64,000 bases of DNA. Source: Candidatus Humimonas hydrogenitrophica. Its GTDB lineage: Bacteria; Gemmatimonadota; Gemmatimonadetes; Palauibacterales; Palauibacteraceae. This document shows, piece after piece, positions 7,903 through 17,581 of this stretch. A program made the position numbers and the translations under genes. Numbering within the stretch: position 1 is the first letter of the stretch; every line of letters starts with the position of its first letter. The notes beneath the pieces are model-generated. The model ran no database searches and was not told the origin of the DNA. It was given only the letters and a program-made list of their open reading frames with translations. The DNA lies in assembly GCA_947581615.1 (NCBI GenBank), contig CANPVD010000104.1, positions 1 to 64,000 of the forward strand, written 5' to 3'.

Positions 7903-9030
7903 ATGCAGGAAGCGCAGAGCCTCCCTCCGGGAGACGAGCGACCCACCGGGTCCGCCCCGGCACCCGACTCCGACGATGGCGGCGACCGGAGATCGAAGCC
8001 GAGCCTCGTCCTTCCGCAGGGCGCCTTGCGGTGGGGCATCACGGGCTTCGTGGTCGCTTCACTGGTGGGATTCGGCGTTCTGTTCTTCCTGTCCGAGGAC
8101 CTTGGCGCGAGCCTCTCGGCGTTCAAGCGCTTCGACCCGCGCTGGGGACTCGTGTGCCTCGGACTCGCCTCCATGGACTGGTTCGGCGGCGGCGTGCGCG
8201 TGTGGGTCCTGCTCAAGCCCCTCGACATCCGGGTGTCCTACTGGAAGTGCGTGGAGATCTCGGGCGCGACGGCGGCCCTCGCCTACCTCACGCCCTCGGG
8301 GGCCGGGGGCGGGCCGGCGCACCTGTACGGTCTTGTGCGGGAGGGCGTGTCGGTGGGTCGAGCCGCGGCGAGCAACTTCGCCAGCTTCCTGGTCAACATC
8401 ACCTTCCTGTCGACGGCCGGGCTGTGCGCATGGTTCTTCGGGGCCTCTTCCACGATCGAGGACCTGCGGCTCCCGGTTGCCCACATCTCGGCGGCGCGCA
8501 TGTTCGAGTGGACGGCCAGCGGCTTCGCCGTCATCGTGGCGATCATCGTCGTGTTCTCGTTCAACCCCCGGCCGCTGCGCGGCTGGGTCATCAAGACCTT
8601 CGGCCGCGGTCACCGGGTGCGGCTCCTCCTGCGCTGGATCCACGAGCTGCACGCCAGCCTGCTCATCTACATCCGCAAGGGGAAGCTCGCCCTCCTCCTG
8701 GCGACCCTCTCCGGGACCTTGCACTTCGGCGGACGGTTCCTGCTGGGCTGGGCCGTGCTCCGCGGGTTCGGCATCCACGCTGCCTTCATCCAGGTCGTCA
8801 CGATCCACGTCATGCTCCAGTTCCTGCTGACTTTCATGCCCACGCCGGGTGGCACCGGGGTTGGAGAGGTCCTGGCGCCCGCGCTCATGAAGCCCTTCCT
8901 GCCGGCCTCCCTCCTGGTGGCCTACACGGCCATCTGGAGGATCTTCCTCACCTACCTGACGGTCCTGGTCGGGGGAGGTCTGCTCATGCGATGGGTCGGG
9001 GCGGATCACAGGCGCTCCACGGCGTCCTGA
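7903..9030 (+). CDS. Flippase-like multi-pass membrane protein (UPF0104/YbhN type)
   Basis: Integral membrane protein resembling the lysylphosphatidylglycerol-synthase transmembrane domain / AglD-YbhN group, thought to move or modify lipid-linked molecules. 375 residues. A hydrophilic N-terminus of about 45 residues is followed by seven to eight hydrophobic segments, beginning with WGITGFVVASLVGFGVLFFL. The family-like pattern LTPSGAGGGPAHLYGLVREG and the later FMPTPGGTGVGE are visible; these glycine-rich loops are typical. The ATG at 7903 is the first start after the promoter and opens the hydrophilic head. A palindromic hairpin follows the gene. Confidence 0.82.
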   Translation: MQEAQSLPPGDERPTGSAPAPDSDDGGDRRSKPSLVLPQGALRWGITGFVVASLVGFGVLFFLSEDLGASLSAFKRFDPRWGLVCLGLASMDWFGGGVRVWVLLKPLDIRVSYWKCVEISGATAALAYLTPSGAGGGPAHLYGLVREGVSVGRAAASNFASFLVNITFLSTAGLCAWFFGASSTIEDLRLPVAHISAARMFEWTASGFAVIVAIIVVFSFNPRPLRGWVIKTFGRGHRVRLLLRWIHELHASLLIYIRKGKLALLLATLSGTLHFGGRFLLGWAVLRGFGIHAAFIQVVTIHVMLQFLLTFMPTPGGTGVGEVLAPALMKPFLPASLLVAYTAIWRIFLTYLTVLVGGGLLMRWVGADHRRSTAS

Positions 9031-9063
9031 GCCTCCCGGTCCCGGGGAAGCTGGCCGCTCCCC

Positions 9064-9082
9064 GCGTGCGCCTCGCGCACGC
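9064..9082 (+). terminator. Hairpin after the flippase-like gene
   Basis: GCGTGCGC, loop CTC, GCGCACGC: a perfect 8-base-pair stem 33 bases after the stop codon. There is no T-run, so termination is only possible, not certain. Confidence 0.35.
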
Positions 9083-9159
9083 ACCTTGCGGCAACTGGCC
9101 CGAGAGCCGGAAGGCATCGCGCCCTTTCCATCACCCGTCCTGCGGGCCACGGGGGCTCC

Positions 9160-9762
9160 ATGAAGGTCGAGGTTCCCGAGTACGATGTGGCCGAACGACT
9201 GGACATCGATCCGCGTCGTTCCGTGCTGCTCATCACCGACATGCAGAACGACTTCGCCCGCGAGGGCGGCGCGCTCTACAACCCGGCCGCCGCGGCGTCG
9301 ATCCCGGTGATCGGCGAACTGGCGGACCGGGCCCGCCAAGCAGGGGTCCCGGTCTGGTACTCTTGCGACACCCACTACGAGGGGGACCCGGAGTGGGAAG
9401 TGTGGGGCCGGCACGTGGAGCGGGGCTCGCCCGGGTGGAAGATCGTCGAGGAGCTGACCCCCGAGCCGGGCGAGCGCGTGTTCGAGAAGAACCGCTACGA
9501 CGCGTTCTACGGCACCGGCCTGGATCACGCACTCAGAATCAACCACCGGGACTGCCTGGTCATCACCGGGACGGTGGCCAACATCTGCGTTCACTACACG
9601 GCCGCCAGCGCCGGACACCGCTTCTATGACGTCGTGGTCCCGGTGGAGTCGGTGAGCGCGCTCACCGACTTCGACCTCCACGCGACCTTCCGCCAGGTGA
9701 GCTGGCTGTTCGGAGGACGGCTCGTCCACGCCGACGGCCTCCGGTTCGGGGCCGACCGTTGA
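9160..9762 (+). CDS. Isochorismatase-family cysteine hydrolase
   Basis: Alpha/beta hydrolase of the isochorismatase/nicotinamidase superfamily. 200 residues. The catalytic triad is complete: D27 in LLITDMQNDF, K110 in FEKNRYDAFYG, C143 in GTVANICVHYTA. Aspartate/histidine residues that could bind metal (D70, H72) are in CDTHYEGD, as in nicotinamidases. Members split nicotinamide, N-carbamoyl compounds or isochorismate, and the substrate cannot be told from sequence. It stands alone between the flippase-like gene and the his leader. Confidence 0.9.
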   Translation: MKVEVPEYDVAERLDIDPRRSVLLITDMQNDFAREGGALYNPAAAASIPVIGELADRARQAGVPVWYSCDTHYEGDPEWEVWGRHVERGSPGWKIVEELTPEPGERVFEKNRYDAFYGTGLDHALRINHRDCLVITGTVANICVHYTAASAGHRFYDVVVPVESVSALTDFDLHATFRQVSWLFGGRLVHADGLRFGADR

Positions 9763-9771
9763 GTCCTCACC

Positions 9772-9804
9772 TTGACACCGGCATCCCGAACCCCTCCCTT
9801 ATCG
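9772..9804 (+). promoter_or_regulatory. Candidate promoter of the his operon
   Basis: A perfect -35 box TTGACA (9772-9777). The best -10-like stretch, TTATCG (9799-9804), is 21 bases away, longer than ideal. If it is used, transcription starts almost at the leader-peptide ATG (9810), which would make that message leaderless. No better pairing was found. Confidence 0.4.
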
Positions 9805-9809
9805 GCATC

Positions 9810-9896
9810 ATGCGAGACCTGATGCGGCGGTGCCGGCACCATCACGCCCACCACGGGAGCTTCCCGCGGATCCGGAGGGGTGCGCCGCCACGCTGA
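9810..9896 (+). CDS. hisL: Histidine operon leader peptide
   Basis: A 28-codon frame whose middle reads Arg-His-His-His-Ala-His-His: five histidine codons within six (9837-9854). It ends at TGA 9894-9896, 30 bases before a strong terminator hairpin and 130 bases before hisG. This is the classic arrangement of an attenuator leader: ribosomes stall at the His codons when charged tRNA-His is scarce. The start may be ATG 9810 or the in-frame ATG 9822; neither has a good ribosome site, although the first could be used on a leaderless message. I infer function from composition and position. Confidence 0.8.
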   Translation: MRDLMRRCRHHHAHHGSFPRIRRGAPPR

Positions 9897-9925
9897 CCAG
9901 GCCCTGACACAGCTGGGATCGACGA

Positions 9926-9961
9926 GGCGCCCGCTTCCGGATGAAGCGGGCGCCTTTTTTT
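9926..9961 (+). terminator. his operon attenuator terminator
   Basis: Perfect 12-base-pair stem (GGCGCCCGCTTC 9926-9937 with GAAGCGGGCGCC 9943-9954), 5-base loop, then seven T residues (9955-9961). It sits between the His-rich leader peptide and hisG. GCGCC at 9882-9886, at the end of the leader frame, can pair with GGCGC at 9926-9930 and would then break the terminator, giving a plausible antiterminator. A second small hairpin GGTGCCGGCACC (9829-9840) covers the first His codon. Confidence 0.88.
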
Positions 9962-10025
9962 CTGCACGGACCATTCGGCGGTCCCGGCGCTTCCGGGACC
10001 ACCCCGACACGGACACGGTGGAGCG

Positions 10026-10904
10026 ATGCGCATCACCAACGGACACAACCTGAGGATCGCGGTCCAGAACGACGGGAGGCTCACCAGCCGCTCCCTGGAG
10101 CTGTTGCGAGGGATCGGCCTGGAGTTCGAGGAGCACGAGCGCCGGCTGTTCGCGCGCTGCCGCAACGCCGACGTGGAGCTCCTGTTCATCCGGGACGACG
10201 ACATCCCCGAGTACGTGCACGACGGCGTGGCCGACCTCGGCATCGTGGGACGGAACGTGGTGATCGAACAGGGATCCCGGGTGGAGGAGCTCGAGTCCCT
10301 CGGCTTCGGCTTCTGTACCCTCGCCCTCGCCGTCCCGCGCGAGGACGCCGCGAGGACGCCGCGCGACCTGGACGGTCGACGCATCGCGACCACCCACCCC
10401 GCCGCGCTTCGCCACTACCTCGATCGCGAGGGGATCGATGCCCGGGTGGTCGAGATCCGGGGAGCGGCCGAGGTGGCTCCGGCGCTGGACGTGGCCGATG
10501 CCATCTGCGATCTGGTGTCGACCGGCACGACGCTGCGCATGAACGACCTGAGGCGGCTGGGAGACGTGTTCGAGTCCGAGGCCGTGCTGGTGGCCAACCC
10601 CGCCACCCTTCTGGACCGGGAACGGGCGGCGCTCGTCGAGCGCCTGCGCGTCCGGCTCCGCGGCCTCCTCGTGGCGCGTCACATGAAGTACGTGACCCTC
10701 AACGCTCCACGGTGCGCCCTGCCCCGCATCCAGGAGATCCTGCCGGGCATGAAGAGCCCCACGGTGGTCCCTCTGGCCGAGGAGGGCATGGTGGCCCTGC
10801 ACGCCGCCGTGGAGGAGGAAGTGTTCTGGGAGGTCATGGAGCGGATCAAGGAGGCCGGAGGCTCCGAGATCCTCGTCCTGCCCGTCGAGAAGGTGATGCG
10901 GTGA
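10026..10904 (+). CDS. hisG: ATP phosphoribosyltransferase, long form
   Basis: First, feedback-controlled step of histidine synthesis: joins ATP and PRPP. 292 residues, which is the long, self-sufficient form. The catalytic part contains the PRPP-binding stretch AICDLVSTGTTLRMNDL, and the C-terminal ~80 residues (from about KYVTLNAPRCALPRI) form the regulatory ACT-like domain, so no hisZ partner is needed. ATG 10026 follows GGTGGAGCG. Its stop overlaps the hisD start as GTGA. First structural gene after the attenuator. Confidence 0.96.
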   Translation: MRITNGHNLRIAVQNDGRLTSRSLELLRGIGLEFEEHERRLFARCRNADVELLFIRDDDIPEYVHDGVADLGIVGRNVVIEQGSRVEELESLGFGFCTLALAVPREDAARTPRDLDGRRIATTHPAALRHYLDREGIDARVVEIRGAAEVAPALDVADAICDLVSTGTTLRMNDLRRLGDVFESEAVLVANPATLLDRERAALVERLRVRLRGLLVARHMKYVTLNAPRCALPRIQEILPGMKSPTVVPLAEEGMVALHAAVEEEVFWEVMERIKEAGGSEILVLPVEKVMR

Positions 10905-13333
10905 GCCCTCCGGCGACCCTTCCCGATTTCGAAGCGATCCTCCCGGTGCTCTCGGGTGACCGGGCGAGGTCCTGGCTGGAGCGCCGGTCGGGGCGAGCGA
11001 CCGCCCGCCCCGACCAGGCCGTCCTCGGCATCCTCGAGGCGGTCCGCACCGGCGGCGACGCGGCCCTGCTCGACCTCGTGGAGCGCTTCGACGGCGTCCG
11101 TCCCCCGGCGCTCGCGATTCCGCGTCCACGCTGGATGGAGGCGCTGGCCGCGGTCGAGCCCGCGACGCGGGCCGCCCTCGAGCGGGCCAGCAGGAACCTG
11201 GAGCGCTTCCACGGAGCCCAGCGCCGGCGCGAGGCGCCGGTCGAGGTCGAGCCGGGCGTGGTGGCCTGGCGCGAGTTCCGTCCCCTGGACCGGGTCGGGG
11301 TCTACGTCCCCGGCGGCCTGGCCGCCTATCCCTCCAGCCTGCTCATGGCGGCCGTGCCCGCCCGGCTGGCCGGCTGCCGCGAGGTGGTCGTGTGCTCGCC
11401 TCCCGGCGCGGGCGGAGAGCCGGCGTCCCCCGTGCTGGCCGCCGCGGCCCTCGTGGGCGTGGACGCGGTGTTCGCGGCCGGCGGTGCCCAGGCCGTGGCC
11501 GCCATGACGTGGGGCACGGAGTCCGTGCCGGCCGTGGACCGGATCGTGGGTCCCGGAGGGCGCTGGGTGAACGCGGCCAAGCTGGCCGTTTCGGGCGTCG
11601 TGGCCATCGATCTCCCCGCGGGCCCTTCGGAGGTGGCGGTGTGGGCGGACGTCGGCGCCGACCCCGGCGTGGTGGCCGCGGAGCTCCTGGCCCAGGCGGA
11701 GCACGGGTGGGACTCGCTGTCGGTGGCCGTGCTGCCCGACGAGGCGATGGCCGCGAAGGTCCGGAAGGCCACGCTCTCGGCGCTGGACCGGACCCCCCGG
11801 AGGACTCTGGCGGCGCGAAGCCTGGTCGACTCCGCGCTCCTGGTCGCCGGGACCGAGGCGGAGGCCCTGGACTGGGTGAACGAGCTGGCGGCCGAGCACC
11901 TCGTCCTGCTCCGGGAGGACGCGGACCGCGCCGCCGCCTCGATTCGGCACGCCGGGTCGGTGTTCCTGGGACGGTGGTCGCCCGTGGCGGCGGGAGACTA
12001 CGCGGCCGGCACCAACCACGTTCTCCCCACGGGCCGGCGGGCGCGGGCCGATGACGGTCTCTCGCTCGACGATTTCGGCCGCTGGATCCAGTTTCAGCGA
12101 CTGGATCGTTCCGGACTGCAGTCCCTGGCCCCCACGGTCGTCGCGCTCGCCGAGTGGGAGGGACTCCCGGCCCACGCCGAATCCGTCGCGGCCCGGTTGG
12201 GCGGCGGGTCGAGGCCTGGAACGGGCTCCCGGGCGCCAGGACCGCACGACCTGGTGCGGCCCCACCTGCGGGAGCTTCGGGGCTACCGCACCGCCCGGTC
12301 CGAGCACGTGGGAGGCATCCTCCTGGATGCCAACGAGAACCCGCTGGGGCCGCCGGGGGGACTCGACGCGGGGCTGGCCCGCTACCCCGATCCGCACCTC
12401 CCAGCGCTCCGGACGGCCCTGGCCGCGGAGCTGGGGACGGAGCCCGAACGCGTGTGGATCGGGAACGGATCGGACGAGGCCATCGACCTGCTGGTCCGCA
12501 CCCTGGCCGATCCGGGCGATCCGGTGGGCGTCGCTTCGCCCAGCTACGGTGTGTACTCCGACCGCGTTCGAGCTCACGGGGCTCGCGTCGTGCCGCTACC
12601 CCTCGACGCCGACTTCGATCTGGACGTGGAGGTCGCCGTGGCGACGCTGCGCGACGCCCGACTCCTCTTCCTGTGCTCGCCCAACAACCCGACCGGGAAC
12701 CGTCTGTCCCTCGAGCGCATCGAGACGTTGCTCGAACGGTGGCCCGGCGTGCTTGCGCTCGATGAGGCGTACGTCGAGTTCGCCCGGGGGGACTCGCTCA
12801 CCCCGAAGGCCGGCGGCTCGTGGCCGCGGCTCGTGGTGCTCCGCACCTTCTCGAAGGCCTGGGGACTGGCCGCCGCCCGGGTGGGCTGCGCGGTGGCCGA
12901 TCCCGGGCTCGTCCAGGTCCTCACCAGGGCCGGCCTCCCCTATCCGCTGTCCACCCTCTCGGCACGCGTGGCGGTCGCGGCGCTCGCGGACCGGGCCGGC
13001 ATGATCCGGCGGGTCGCGGACATCGTGGCCGAGAGGGAGCGCGTACGCCGGGAGCTCGAAGCGCTCGGCACCCGTCCTCTCCCCTCCGAGGCGAACTTCC
13101 TGCTGTTCTCCGTGGACGACCCGTATGCCGTGCAGCGCTGCCTGGCCGAGGAGCACGGTGTCGTGGTGCGGGACCGCAGCGATCTGCCCCGCCTGCGGGG
13201 CGGCCTGCGCGTGTCGATCGGCACGAGGGCCGAGAACGACCGCTTCCTGGAGGGGCTGGCCCGCGTCCCGGGCGTCCGGGCGGAGCCGGCGGCCGCAGAG
13301 CCGCCGGGAGTGCGGAGCGGAGGGCGAACATGA
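10901..13333 (+). CDS. hisD-hisC: Fused histidinol dehydrogenase - histidinol-phosphate aminotransferase
   Basis: One open frame of 810 residues carries two enzymes. Residues 1 to about 436 are histidinol dehydrogenase (last two oxidations to histidine): zinc-site stretch [11 protein letters not shown], catalytic Glu-His in [11 protein letters not shown], and GTNHVLPT. After a linker rich in Gly, Ser and Pro (about 437-449), residues 450-800 are the class-I/II PLP aminotransferase His[21 protein letters not shown] and the PLP lysine K652 in FSKAWGL. No stop or frameshift separates them. An in-frame GTG at 12254 (residue 452) could allow a separate HisC, but has no convincing ribosome site. 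Starts with GTGA overlap with hisG, ends with ATGA overlap with the phosphatase. Confidence 0.9.
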   Translation: MSPPATLPDFEAILPVLSGDRARSWLERRSGRATARPDQAVLGILEAVRTGGDAALLDLVERFDGVRPPALAIPRPRWMEALAAVEPATRAALERASRNLERFHGAQRRREAPVEVEPGVVAWREFRPLDRVGVYVPGGLAAYPSSLLMAAVPARLAGCREVVVCSPPGAGGEPASPVLAAAALVGVDAVFAAGGAQAVAAMTWGTESVPAVDRIVGPGGRWVNAAKLAVSGVVAIDLPAGPSEVAVWADVGADPGVVAAELLAQAEHGWDSLSVAVLPDEAMAAKVRKATLSALDRTPRRTLAARSLVDSALLVAGTEAEALDWVNELAAEHLVLLREDADRAAASIRHAGSVFLGRWSPVAAGDYAAGTNHVLPTGRRARADDGLSLDDFGRWIQFQRLDRSGLQSLAPTVVALAEWEGLPAHAESVAARLGGGSRPGTGSRAPGPHDLVRPHLRELRGYRTARSEHVGGILLDANENPLGPPGGLDAGLARYPDPHLPALRTALAAELGTEPERVWIGNGSDEAIDLLVRTLADPGDPVGVASPSYGVYSDRVRAHGARVVPLPLDADFDLDVEVAVATLRDARLLFLCSPNNPTGNRLSLERIETLLERWPGVLALDEAYVEFARGDSLTPKAGGSWPRLVVLRTFSKAWGLAAARVGCAVADPGLVQVLTRAGLPYPLSTLSARVAVAALADRAGMIRRVADIVAERERVRRELEALGTRPLPSEANFLLFSVDDPYAVQRCLAEEHGVVVRDRSDLPRLRGGLRVSIGTRAENDRFLEGLARVPGVRAEPAAAEPPGVRSGGRT

Positions 13334-14175
13334 TCAACTACCACGCCCACGACGACGCGTCCTCGGACGCGGCCGGCAGCCTCCTGGAGCACGCGCGCGC
13401 CGCCGCGGCGGCGGGGCTCGACGAGCTCTGTCTCACCAACCACGTGGAGATCCTCCGCCCGGACGGCGAGTGGACGGTCGACGCCGACGAGGCCATCGAC
13501 CGTCTGGGCCGCGAGATCGAAGCGGCCGTCGCGACCCGGGAGGTGGTTCCGGGGCTCACGCTGAGAGTGGGCGCGGAGCTCGAGTACCGGCCGGAGTGGG
13601 TCCAGGACCTGGAGCGCATCGCCGCGTCGCTGCCTCTCGACTACCTGCTCGGGTCCGTGCACGTGGTGGACGGACACAACATCTCGGGAGGCGCCGACGT
13701 CGACGCCTACTTCCGGGACCGGAGCCTCGAGCGAGCATACGGCCGCTACTTCGAGATCGTGGCCGAGATGGTCGCCTGGGGAGGCTTCGACGTCGTGGCC
13801 CACTTCGACCTGGTGAAGCGCTTCGGCCACCGGACGTACGGGCCGTGGGACCCGAGCACGCTGGAAGCCCCCGTGCGCAAACTGCTCGGGGCCGTCGCCG
13901 ACTCGAATCTCGGTATCGAGATCAACACGTCGGGCTACGGCCAGCCCCCGGGCGCCCCGTATCCCGACCCGATCATCGTGCGCTGGGCACGCGAGGCGGG
14001 CGTGGCGTGTCTCACCGTGGGAGCGGACTCACACGCACCCCACCGGGTAGCCGCTGGCCTCGAGCGAGGCACCGCCGTGGCCGCCGCCGCCGGCTGGACG
14101 ACGCTCACGGGGTTCGATGGGCGCCGGCCTCGCCCCGTGGAGCTGTCCGAATCTCCCGTCGGAGACGCCTGGTGA
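13330..14175 (+). CDS. hisK: Histidinol-phosphate phosphatase, PHP family
   Basis: Removes phosphate from histidinol phosphate, the eighth step of the pathway. 281 residues with the PHP fold: HAH at residues 5-7, [33 protein letters not shown] and the late GADSHAPH, together giving the three-metal site. This is the HisJ/HisK type and explains why the hisB next door encodes only the dehydratase. ATGA overlap with hisD-hisC and GTGA overlap with hisB. Confidence 0.9.
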   Translation: MINYHAHDDASSDAAGSLLEHARAAAAAGLDELCLTNHVEILRPDGEWTVDADEAIDRLGREIEAAVATREVVPGLTLRVGAELEYRPEWVQDLERIAASLPLDYLLGSVHVVDGHNISGGADVDAYFRDRSLERAYGRYFEIVAEMVAWGGFDVVAHFDLVKRFGHRTYGPWDPSTLEAPVRKLLGAVADSNLGIEINTSGYGQPPGAPYPDPIIVRWAREAGVACLTVGADSHAPHRVAAGLERGTAVAAAAGWTTLTGFDGRRPRPVELSESPVGDAW

Positions 14176-14759
14176 CCCGCGTGGGCGAGGTCGTGCGGGA
14201 GACCACCGAGACGCGGGTCCGGATCCGGGTGGACGTGGATGGCGCCGGGCGAGCGGACGTCGATACCGGGATCGGCTTTCTGGACCACATGCTGGCGCTG
14301 CTGGCCCGGAACGCGCTCGTGGACCTCGAGGTGCGGGCGGTCGGGGATCTGGAGGTGGACGAGCACCACACGGTCGAGGACGTGGGCCTCGTGCTGGGCG
14401 AGGCGCTGGATCGGGCCCTCGGAGAGCGGCGAGGCATCCGGCGCTACGGGTTCCTCCTGCCCATGGACGAGTCCCTCGCCCGCGTGGCGGTCGACCTGGG
14501 CGGCCGGAGCCACCTCGTGTTCGAAGCGGCGTTCTCCCGCGAGCGGGTGGGCGGATTGCCCACTGAGCTGGTGGAGGACTTCCTGCGCGCCCTCACCGAC
14601 CGACTGCGGGCCAACCTGCACGTCAGGGTCGAGTACGGGCGCAACGACCATCACAAGATCGAGGCCATCTTCAAGGCGCTGGGCCGGGCCCTGCGCGCCG
14701 CCATCGAGCAGGATCCGAGGCTGGGACAGGAGCTCCCCACCACGAAGGGGACGCTGTGA
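14172..14759 (+). CDS. hisB: Imidazoleglycerol-phosphate dehydratase
   Basis: Manganese enzyme for the sixth step of histidine synthesis. 195 residues, the single-domain form without a phosphatase part. The duplicated metal motifs are both present: [14 protein letters not shown] with [10 protein letters not shown], and [24 protein letters not shown] start overlaps the phosphatase stop; its stop overlaps hisH. Confidence 0.96.
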   Translation: MTRVGEVVRETTETRVRIRVDVDGAGRADVDTGIGFLDHMLALLARNALVDLEVRAVGDLEVDEHHTVEDVGLVLGEALDRALGERRGIRRYGFLLPMDESLARVAVDLGGRSHLVFEAAFSRERVGGLPTELVEDFLRALTDRLRANLHVRVEYGRNDHHKIEAIFKALGRALRAAIEQDPRLGQELPTTKGTL

Positions 14760-15370
14760 TCGCCCTGGTCGACTACGGGGCCGGGAATCTCAGAAGCGTG
14801 GAGCTGGCCCTCGGGAGACTCGGGGTCCCGGTGCGTCGGGCCGCGACCCCGGCCGAGCTGGAGGGAGCCCCGGGCGTCGTGCTTCCGGGGGTCGGCGCCG
14901 CCGGCCCCGCCATGGACGCCCTCCGGGCGCGGGAGCTCATCGGGTCCCTCTCGAACCCGGAGGGCCCGCCCTTTCTCGGCATCTGCCTGGGCCTCCAGCT
15001 CCTGGCCGAGCACTCCGATGAAGGCGAGGAGCCGGTCCGCTGCCTGGGCGTGCTGCCGGGACGCGTGCGCCGCTTCGGCTCCGGGGTCCGGATCCCGCAC
15101 ACCGGGTGGAACGATCTGGCGCTGCGGCGCGCGGACCCGCTGTTGGAGGGCATACCGGAGGGCTCGGACGTGTTCTTCAACCACGCCTACCGGCTCGAGT
15201 GCCCCGGGTCCTTCGTGGCCGCCACCGCGACCCATGCGGGCCCGTTCCCCGCCATCGTGCGCAAGGGAAGGTGGGCGGGCGTGCAGTTCCATCCGGAGAA
15301 GTCCGGGCCCGCCGGGCTCCGACTCCTGTCCAATTTCTGGGCTTCGTGTCAGGAGGGGGCTCCGTGCTGA
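14756..15370 (+). CDS. hisH: Imidazole glycerol phosphate synthase, glutaminase subunit
   Basis: Class-I glutamine amidotransferase that delivers ammonia to HisF. 204 residues. Catalytic triad C77 (GICLGL), H179 and E181 (VQFHPEKSG). GTG start overlaps the hisB stop. The hisA start lies 7 bases inside its end, so translation of the two is likely linked. Confidence 0.96.
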   Translation: MIALVDYGAGNLRSVELALGRLGVPVRRAATPAELEGAPGVVLPGVGAAGPAMDALRARELIGSLSNPEGPPFLGICLGLQLLAEHSDEGEEPVRCLGVLPGRVRRFGSGVRIPHTGWNDLALRRADPLLEGIPEGSDVFFNHAYRLECPGSFVAATATHAGPFPAIVRKGRWAGVQFHPEKSGPAGLRLLSNFWASCQEGAPC

Positions 15371-16101
15371 TCTTGCCCGCCATCGATCTCCTCGAGGGGC
15401 GCTGCGTGCGGCTCGAGCAGGGGGACTACGGCCGGGTCACGCGGTTCGGCGACGATCCCCTGGCGGTCACGCGCGGCTTCGTGGCCGACGGGGCCGCGGC
15501 GCTGCACGTCGTGGACCTGGACGGGGCCCGGCTGGGTCGGCCCGTGCACGCCGACGTCGTGCTCGCCCTCTGCCGGGAGACGCACGTCCCGGTGCAGGTG
15601 GGCGGCGGGATCCGCGCCGCAGAGGACGTGGAGCGTTACCTGGAAGGCGGCGCGAGGCGTGTCGTGCTCGGCACGGTGGCGGCCCGAAATGCCGGCTGGA
15701 TGGGAGAGCTCATCGAGCAGTGGGGCCCCGACCGCGTGGCGGCCGCCGTGGACGCACGCCACGGCCGTGTCGTGGTGGAGGGGTGGACGGAGTCCGGCGG
15801 TGTGGGCGTGGACAGTCTCCTCGACCAGCTCGAGCTCACCGGGCTGCGCACGGTCGTGTACACGGATACGCGGCGCGACGGGACGCTGACGGGCCCGGAC
15901 GTGGAAGGGACCGCGCGCATCGTGCGCCGAGGCTTCCGGACGGTGGCTGCCGGCGGCATCCGGACCGCCTCGCACCTGGCGGCGCTGCGACGTGCCGGGG
16001 CGGCGGGAGCCGTACTGGGAAGCGCGCTCTACCGGGGCACGCTCACGCTGGCCGAGGCCCTGGCGGCGGCGGCAGCGGAAGGAGCCACTCGGGAATGTTG
16101 A
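15364..16101 (+). CDS. hisA: ProFAR isomerase
   Basis: (Beta-alpha)8-barrel isomerase converting ProFAR to PRFAR. 245 residues. Catalytic aspartates D8 (PAIDLL) and D130 (AAAVDARHG); phosphate-binding loops VGGGIR and AAGGIRT. GTG at 15364 puts D8 at its conserved place. The end overlaps hisF by 7 bases. Confidence 0.95.
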   Translation: MLILPAIDLLEGRCVRLEQGDYGRVTRFGDDPLAVTRGFVADGAAALHVVDLDGARLGRPVHADVVLALCRETHVPVQVGGGIRAAEDVERYLEGGARRVVLGTVAARNAGWMGELIEQWGPDRVAAAVDARHGRVVVEGWTESGGVGVDSLLDQLELTGLRTVVYTDTRRDGTLTGPDVEGTARIVRRGFRTVAAGGIRTASHLAALRRAGAAGAVLGSALYRGTLTLAEALAAAAAEGATREC

Positions 16102-16880
16102 AGCGACGTATCGTGCCCTGCCTGGACGTGGACCGGGGCCGGGTGGTGAAGGGCATCCGCTTCCGCCGGCTCCGCGATGCGGGAGATCCGGCCGAGCTCG
16201 CCGCCGCGTACGCGGCCGAGGGCGCCGACGAGATCGTGTTCCTGGACATCTCGGCCACGACGAGGCGCCGCGGCACCGTCGTCGAGCTGGCGGCCCGTGT
16301 CGCCCGGGAGCTGACGATCCCCTTCACCGTGGGAGGCGGACTCCGGAACGTCGAGGACATGCGCGCCGTCCTCGAGGCGGGCGCCGATCGCGTGGCGCTC
16401 AACACGGCCGCCGTGCGCGATCCCGGTCTGGTGGGCCGAGCGGCGCGGCATCTCGGCTCCCAGGCGATCGTCGTGGCCATCGACGCCGCTCGACAGGATG
16501 CCGGATGGCGCGTCCGGGTCCGCTCGGGGACACGCGCGGCCGGCCTCGATCCAGTGACCTGGGCGCGCCGGGCGGCGGCACTCGGCGCCGGAGAGATCCT
16601 GCTCACTTCGATGGACCGGGACGGAACCAGGGAGGGATACGACGTGGAGCTCCTTCGAGCCGTGACCCGCGCCGTGGGCGTGCCGGTGGTCGCCTCCGGA
16701 GGGGCCGGCCGCCCGGAGGACTTCCAGGAGGCGTTCGAGGCCGGCGCCGACGCCGCCCTGGCCGCCTCCCTCTTCCACTTCGGTGACCTCAGGATCCCCG
16801 ATCTCAAGGCGTGGCTGGCCGCCCGGGGTGTGCCGGTCCGGCCCGTCCCCCGATCCTGCGGCGAGGAGGTCACGACATGA
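16095..16880 (+). CDS. hisF: Imidazole glycerol phosphate synthase, cyclase subunit
   Basis: Barrel partner of HisH; closes the imidazole ring and releases AICAR. 261 residues. Catalytic D11 (PCLDVDRGRVVKG) and D130 (VVAIDA) stand at the canonical numbers; VGGGLRN and ASGGAGRPEDF bind the phosphates. ATG 16095; ATGA overlap with hisIE. The AICAR released here is the substrate of purH, also in this window. Confidence 0.97.
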   Translation: MLKRRIVPCLDVDRGRVVKGIRFRRLRDAGDPAELAAAYAAEGADEIVFLDISATTRRRGTVVELAARVARELTIPFTVGGGLRNVEDMRAVLEAGADRVALNTAAVRDPGLVGRAARHLGSQAIVVAIDAARQDAGWRVRVRSGTRAAGLDPVTWARRAAALGAGEILLTSMDRDGTREGYDVELLRAVTRAVGVPVVASGGAGRPEDFQEAFEAGADAALAASLFHFGDLRIPDLKAWLAARGVPVRPVPRSCGEEVTT

Positions 16881-17581
16881 CGGGCTCGTCGACGTCGAGC
16901 GGAACCCCCCGGCGCGCGGCAGCCGTCGCTGACGTGCGCTTCGACCCGGACACGGGCCTCGTGCCGACCATCGTCCAGGAGTCCGGCGGCGGTCGCGTAC
17001 TCATGCTCGGGTACATGAACGCCGCGGCCCTGCAACGCACCAGGGAAACCGGACGCGTGACGTTCTGGTCGCGCTCGCGCGGCCGGCTGTGGGAGAAGGG
17101 CGAGACCTCGGGGAACTGGCTCGAGCTGCGTCGAATCCGAACCGACTGTGATGCCGACGCCCTCCTGGTCGAGGCCGTGCCCCACGGCCCGACCTGCCAT
17201 ACCGGACGCGCGACCTGCTTCGAAGCCGGTCCGGCGCTCGATGCCGACGGGGGCACGGCGGCCCGGGGCGGTCCGAGGATGACCAACCTGGTCCGGGTCC
17301 TTCAGGAGCTGTCGCGGACCATCGCGATCCGGGACCGTGACCGACCCGCGGGCTCCTACACGACCGAGCTCCTCGCGGCGGCCCCCGCCCTTCGCGCCCG
17401 CAAGGTGGCCGAGGAGGCGGTCGAGGTGGCCGTCGCGGCCCTCGCGGAGCCGCCGGATCGGCTCGCCGAAGAGTCGGCCGATCTCCTCTACCACCTGCTC
17501 GTCCTCTGGCAGGCCGACGGTCTCCCGGCCGACGACGTGGCTACAGTGCTCGATTCACGGGCCCGGCGGGAGGATCCGTGA
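16877..17581 (+). CDS. hisI: Bifunctional phosphoribosyl-AMP cyclohydrolase / phosphoribosyl-ATP pyrophosphatase
   Basis: HisIE fusion catalysing steps two and three. 234 residues. The HisI part (to about 130) has VLMLGYMN, the metal aspartates in TDCDADALL and the zinc cysteines in HGPTCHTGRATC. The HisE part (about 136 on) is the helical pyrophosphatase with KVAEEAVEVAVAAL and EESADLLYHLLVLW. ATG start in an ATGA overlap with hisF; stop overlaps the 70-codon frame. Confidence 0.96.
   Translation: MTGSSTSSGTPRRAAAVADVRFDPDTGLVPTIVQESGGGRVLMLGYMNAAALQRTRETGRVTFWSRSRGRLWEKGETSGNWLELRRIRTDCDADALLVEAVPHGPTCHTGRATCFEAGPALDADGGTAARGGPRMTNLVRVLQELSRTIAIRDRDRPAGSYTTELLAAAPALRARKVAEEAVEVAVAALAEPPDRLAEESADLLYHLLVLWQADGLPADDVATVLDSRARREDP

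Noticed and set aside
12254-13333. Separate hisC gene starting at the internal GTG
   Set aside because: No nearby ribosome site and no stop between it and hisD; the fused reading is simpler, although an internal start is not excluded.
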